NCBI GenBank assembly: GCA_031254195.1
Contig: JAIRUW010000013.1
Location: 1-64,000, forward strand
Reading direction: 5' to 3'
Origin: Oscillospiraceae bacterium
Lineage (GTDB): Bacteria; Bacillota; Clostridia; Oscillospirales; UBA929
Length of the DNA: 64,000 bases
Below, piece by piece: positions 61,433 through 64,000 of the stretch; within the stretch, counting starts at the first letter, position 1; the number at the start of each line of letters is the position of its first letter. Below the pieces are notes generated by a model. The model ran no database searches. It saw only the letters and a list, made by a program, of their open reading frames with translations, and was not told the DNA's origin. The translations under genes were made by a program, and so were the position numbers.

Positions 61433-61480
61433 AAAACCCCCGCCGGAGCCAAGCGTACGCCAGGCTTCGGCGGGGGTTTT
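61433..61480. terminator. Strong bidirectional terminator
   Basis: AAAACCCCCGCCG and CGGCGGGGGTTTT pair over 13 bases with an inner AGCC/GGCT pairing around the loop. It shields rpoB from upstream transcription. Confidence 0.85.
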
Positions 61481-61520
61481 ACCATGCGAAAAGTAACGTG
61501 AAAACCTTGCGAAAAAATCC

Positions 61521-61549
61521 TTGACAATAGAGGAAAACTTTTATATAAT
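61521..61549 (+). promoter_or_regulatory. Consensus rpoB promoter
   Basis: TTGACA, a 17-base spacer and TATAAT are a perfect sigma-A promoter 148 bases upstream of rpoB. In most Bacillota rpoB is mainly read from promoters upstream of the ribosomal genes, so this site matters here. Confidence 0.9.
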
Positions 61550-61696
61550 ACAAATTCGTGGCGCTATACTTGTTGTAAGGACAGGCTGAAGCGCAACAAA
61601 CCCCGTATACACGATACCATAAAACTTGTAAAAGCGCAACAGGCTGTCGAAAGAATCAATACGCAGGTCCACGCGTGTCATAATGAAGAAGGGAAG

Positions 61697-64000
61697 ATGA
61701 TGCCGCCCATGGTAAAGGTCAAGGATGTGCGCTACGGCAGGACGATACGCAAAAGCTATTCCCGCCTGCACGAGGTTTTGGAGGTTCCCAGCCTCATCGA
61801 AGTGCAGAAAAACTCCTACAAATGGTTTCTCAATGTGGGGCTGCGCCAGGTATTTAAGGATGTGTCGGCCATTTCCGACTACACCGGCAACCTGGAGCTG
61901 TCTTTCATCGACTACCAGCTGGAGGAAACGCCTAAGTATTCGGTCGAGGAGTGCAAGAACCGCGACGCCAACTACGCCGCGCCGCTGAAGGTGCGCGTCC
62001 GCCTGCGCAACCGCGAGACGGAGGAAATCAAAGAGCAGGAGATCTTCATGGGCGATTTCCCGCTGATGACCGACAACGGCACGTTCATCGTCAACGGCGC
62101 CGAGCGCGTCATCGTGTCGCAGATCGTTCGGAGCCCCGGCGTTTATTACAACGAAAACGACGAGGCCGTCGGCACGGTCTATGGCTGCACCGTCATCCCC
62201 TACCGCGGGGCTTGGCTGGAATATGAGACCGACATCAACGACATCGCCTCCGTCCGTATAGACAAAAACCGTAAGCTGCCGGTCACCAGCCTCATCCGCG
62301 CTCTCGGAGTACGTACCGACGCGGAGATTTTATCCATGTACGGCGACGATGAGCGCATCGTAGCGACGCTGGAAAAAGACCCGTCGCACTCGGAAGAAGA
62401 GGCGCTGATGGAGATATACCGCCGCCTGCGCCCGGGCGAGCCGCCCACCGTGGACAGCGCGCGGTCTCTCTTAAACAGCCTGTTTTTCGACCCCCGGCGA
62501 TATGATCTGTCCCATGTGGGGCGGTATAAGTTCAATAAGAAGCTGGCGCTCTTCCCGCGCCTGACCGGGCGCAAGCTGACGCGCCCCGCCGTAGACCCGC
62601 TTTCGGGCGAGGTTCTGGCCGAGACCGGGACGGCGCTGGGCCGCGAGCAGGTGCGCGAGCTGGAGGGCAAAGGCGTCACCGAGATGTGGGTCGAGGCCGA
62701 CGGCAAGGAAGTCAAGGTCTTTACCAACGGCTTTGTGGATATAGCCGGCTTTGTGGATTTCGACCCCAAGTCCATCGGGATCAACGAGCGCGTCCGTTTT
62801 TCCGTCCTGCGCGAGATATTGGAATCCGACCCCAAGGACTTAAAAGCGGCGGTCGGTGAACGCCTCGACGAGCTGCTGCCCAAGCATATCATTGCCGAGG
62901 ATATTTTATCCTCTGTCAACTACCTCTGCGCGCTGGCGCACGGCATCGGGACGCCTGACGACATCGACCATCTGGGCAACCGCCGTCTGCGCAGCGTGGG
63001 GGAACTGCTGCAAAACCAGTTCCGCATCGGCTTCTCCCGCATGGAGCGCGTCATCCGCGAACGTATGACGATACAAGACCTTGACATCGTCACACCGCAG
63101 AGCCTGATCAACATCCGCCCCGTCACGGCGGCGATCAAGGAGTTTTTCGGCTCCTCCCCGCTCAGCCAGTTCATGGACCAGACCAACCCGCTGGCCGAGC
63201 TGACCCATAAGCGCCGCATGTCGGCCCTCGGCCCCGGCGGTCTCTCCCGGGAACGCGCCAACTTTGAGGTCCGCGACGTCCACTACAGCCATTACGGGCG
63301 GATGTGCCCCATCGAGACGCCGGAAGGCCCCAACATCGGCCTGATTTCCTACCTGTCCACATATGCCCGTATCAACGATTACGGCTTCATCGAGTCGCCG
63401 CTGCGCAGGATTGACCCGGTCACCCACCGGCTGACCGACGAGGTGGTCTACATGACCGCCGATATGGAGGACGAGTATATCGTCGCGCAGGCCAACGAAC
63501 CCATTGATGCGACCGGCAAATTTGTCAACGAGCGCATCACCTGCCGCAGCCGCGATATTATCGAGGTGGACCGTGACCGCGTCGATTTTATCGACGTCTC
63601 ACCCAAGATGATGGTGTCGGTGGCGACGGCGATGATCCCGTTCTTAGAAAACGACGACGCCAACCGTGCCCTGATGGGCTCCAACATGCAGCGCCAGGCC
63701 GTGCCTCTGCTGGTGACCGAATCGCCCCTTGTGGCGACCGGCATTGAGTATAAGGCCGCCTGCGACTCTGGCGTGGTCGTGCAGGCGGAAGACGGCGGGA
63801 CGGTACAGCGCGTCACGGCGTCCTCACTGACCATGCGCTACGATTCAGGGGAAACAAAGACCTACCGTCTGACCAAGTTCGCCCGCTCCAATCAGGGCAC
63901 CTGCATCAACCAGCGCCCCCTCGTTTCCACCGGCGACCGCGTAGAGCGGGGCGACGTGCTGGTTGACGGCCCTTCGACCTATGAAGGCGAGATTTCGCTC
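61697..64000 (+). CDS. rpoB: RNA polymerase subunit beta (5' part, runs off the window)
   Basis: The open frame continues without a stop to position 64000, giving 768 codons of about 1,200. It starts [24 protein letters not shown]. Clear landmarks are [19 protein letters not shown], the rifampicin-region segment [18 protein letters not shown] followed by [11 protein letters not shown], and [14 protein letters not shown]. The rifampicin-pocket residues Asp, His and Ser look wild type. The ATG at 61697 follows GAAGGGAAG weakly. In-frame ATGs at 61700 and 61709 are alternatives. rplL does not precede it; a terminator and repeats do. Confidence 0.98.
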   Translation, partial: MMPPMVKVKDVRYGRTIRKSYSRLHEVLEVPSLIEVQKNSYKWFLNVGLRQVFKDVSAISDYTGNLELSFIDYQLEETPKYSVEECKNRDANYAAPLKVRVRLRNRETEEIKEQEIFMGDFPLMTDNGTFIVNGAERVIVSQIVRSPGVYYNENDEAVGTVYGCTVIPYRGAWLEYETDINDIASVRIDKNRKLPVTSLIRALGVRTDAEILSMYGDDERIVATLEKDPSHSEEEALMEIYRRLRPGEPPTVDSARSLLNSLFFDPRRYDLSHVGRYKFNKKLALFPRLTGRKLTRPAVDPLSGEVLAETGTALGREQVRELEGKGVTEMWVEADGKEVKVFTNGFVDIAGFVDFDPKSIGINERVRFSVLREILESDPKDLKAAVGERLDELLPKHIIAEDILSSVNYLCALAHGIGTPDDIDHLGNRRLRSVGELLQNQFRIGFSRMERVIRERMTIQDLDIVTPQSLINIRPVTAAIKEFFGSSPLSQFMDQTNPLAELTHKRRMSALGPGGLSRERANFEVRDVHYSHYGRMCPIETPEGPNIGLISYLSTYARINDYGFIESPLRRIDPVTHRLTDEVVYMTADMEDEYIVAQANEPIDATGKFVNERITCRSRDIIEVDRDRVDFIDVSPKMMVSVATAMIPFLENDDANRALMGSNMQRQAVPLLVTESPLVATGIEYKAACDSGVVVQAEDGGTVQRVTASSLTMRYDSGETKTYRLTKFARSNQGTCINQRPLVSTGDRVERGDVLVDGPSTYEGEISL

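Overview
The window comes from a moderately GC-rich bacterium, most likely a motile, endospore-lineage Bacillota (class Clostridia, probably a relative of the Oscillospirales). The evidence is a CIRCE-controlled groES-groEL, a YlmC/YmxH-type protein, a YtaF-like membrane protein, SLH-domain surface proteins, a Clostridia-type flagellar operon with cheD, a flagellin methylase FliB, and AGGAGG-type ribosome binding sites with frequent TTG and GTG starts. The phylum is well supported. The order is inference.

Layout. 1-1021: end of the ribosomal stalk operon (rplJ, rplL). 1052-13655: housekeeping genes (tadA, era, recO, tyrS, ychF), an HtrA protease, a GH26-like hydrolase, an AraC regulator and small sensory or lipoprotein genes. 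13729-22475: accessory region with three tandem lipoproteins sharing one leader module, an HMA-like microprotein, fliB with an EAL/HDOD protein, and a small Xre regulator with a clear operator. 22545-28477: groESL, a GH26 mannanase, a PRC-barrel protein, an unknown protein and a mannitol-dehydrogenase-family enzyme. 28575-31636: an Xre protein with about 20 five-residue Gly repeats, two homologous 27-residue hydrophobic peptides each facing a convergent antisense promoter, and an AraC/DUF2798-like pair between them. 31669-39266: a complete seven-gene arginine operon (argGHCJBDF). 39476-50124: chemotaxis and flagellar operon (cheR-cheB-cheD-SLT-flgB-flgC-fliE-fliF-fliG-fliH-fliI-fliJ-motE-like). 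50139-59238: nadE, a DUF4405 protein, a FAD/Rieske oxidoreductase, ytaF, a GH10 xylanase, an SLH protein and a LytTR/LiaF-like pair. 59365-61247: a probable small-RNA unit and a second SLH protein with a structured leader. 61521-64000: the rpoB promoter and the first 768 codons of rpoB.

How it fits together. The two GH26-type enzymes, the GH10 xylanase and the mannitol-dehydrogenase-family enzyme suggest use of mannan and xylan. The flagellar operon, FliB, the EAL/HDOD protein and the SLH proteins describe a motile cell with an S-layer-type envelope. The arginine operon makes arginine from glutamate through the ArgJ acetyl cycle.

Most notable observations: (i) a pair of undescribed-looking 27-codon hydrophobic peptides with the promoter and hairpin architecture of type I toxin-antitoxin loci; (ii) rplL and rpoB, normally adjacent, separated by about 60.7 kb; (iii) a glutamine-dependent-type NadE without its glutaminase cysteine; (iv) a RecO without zinc-finger cysteines; (v) an HMA-like microprotein without metal-binding cysteines. 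No rRNA, tRNA, CRISPR array, transposase or phage gene was seen.
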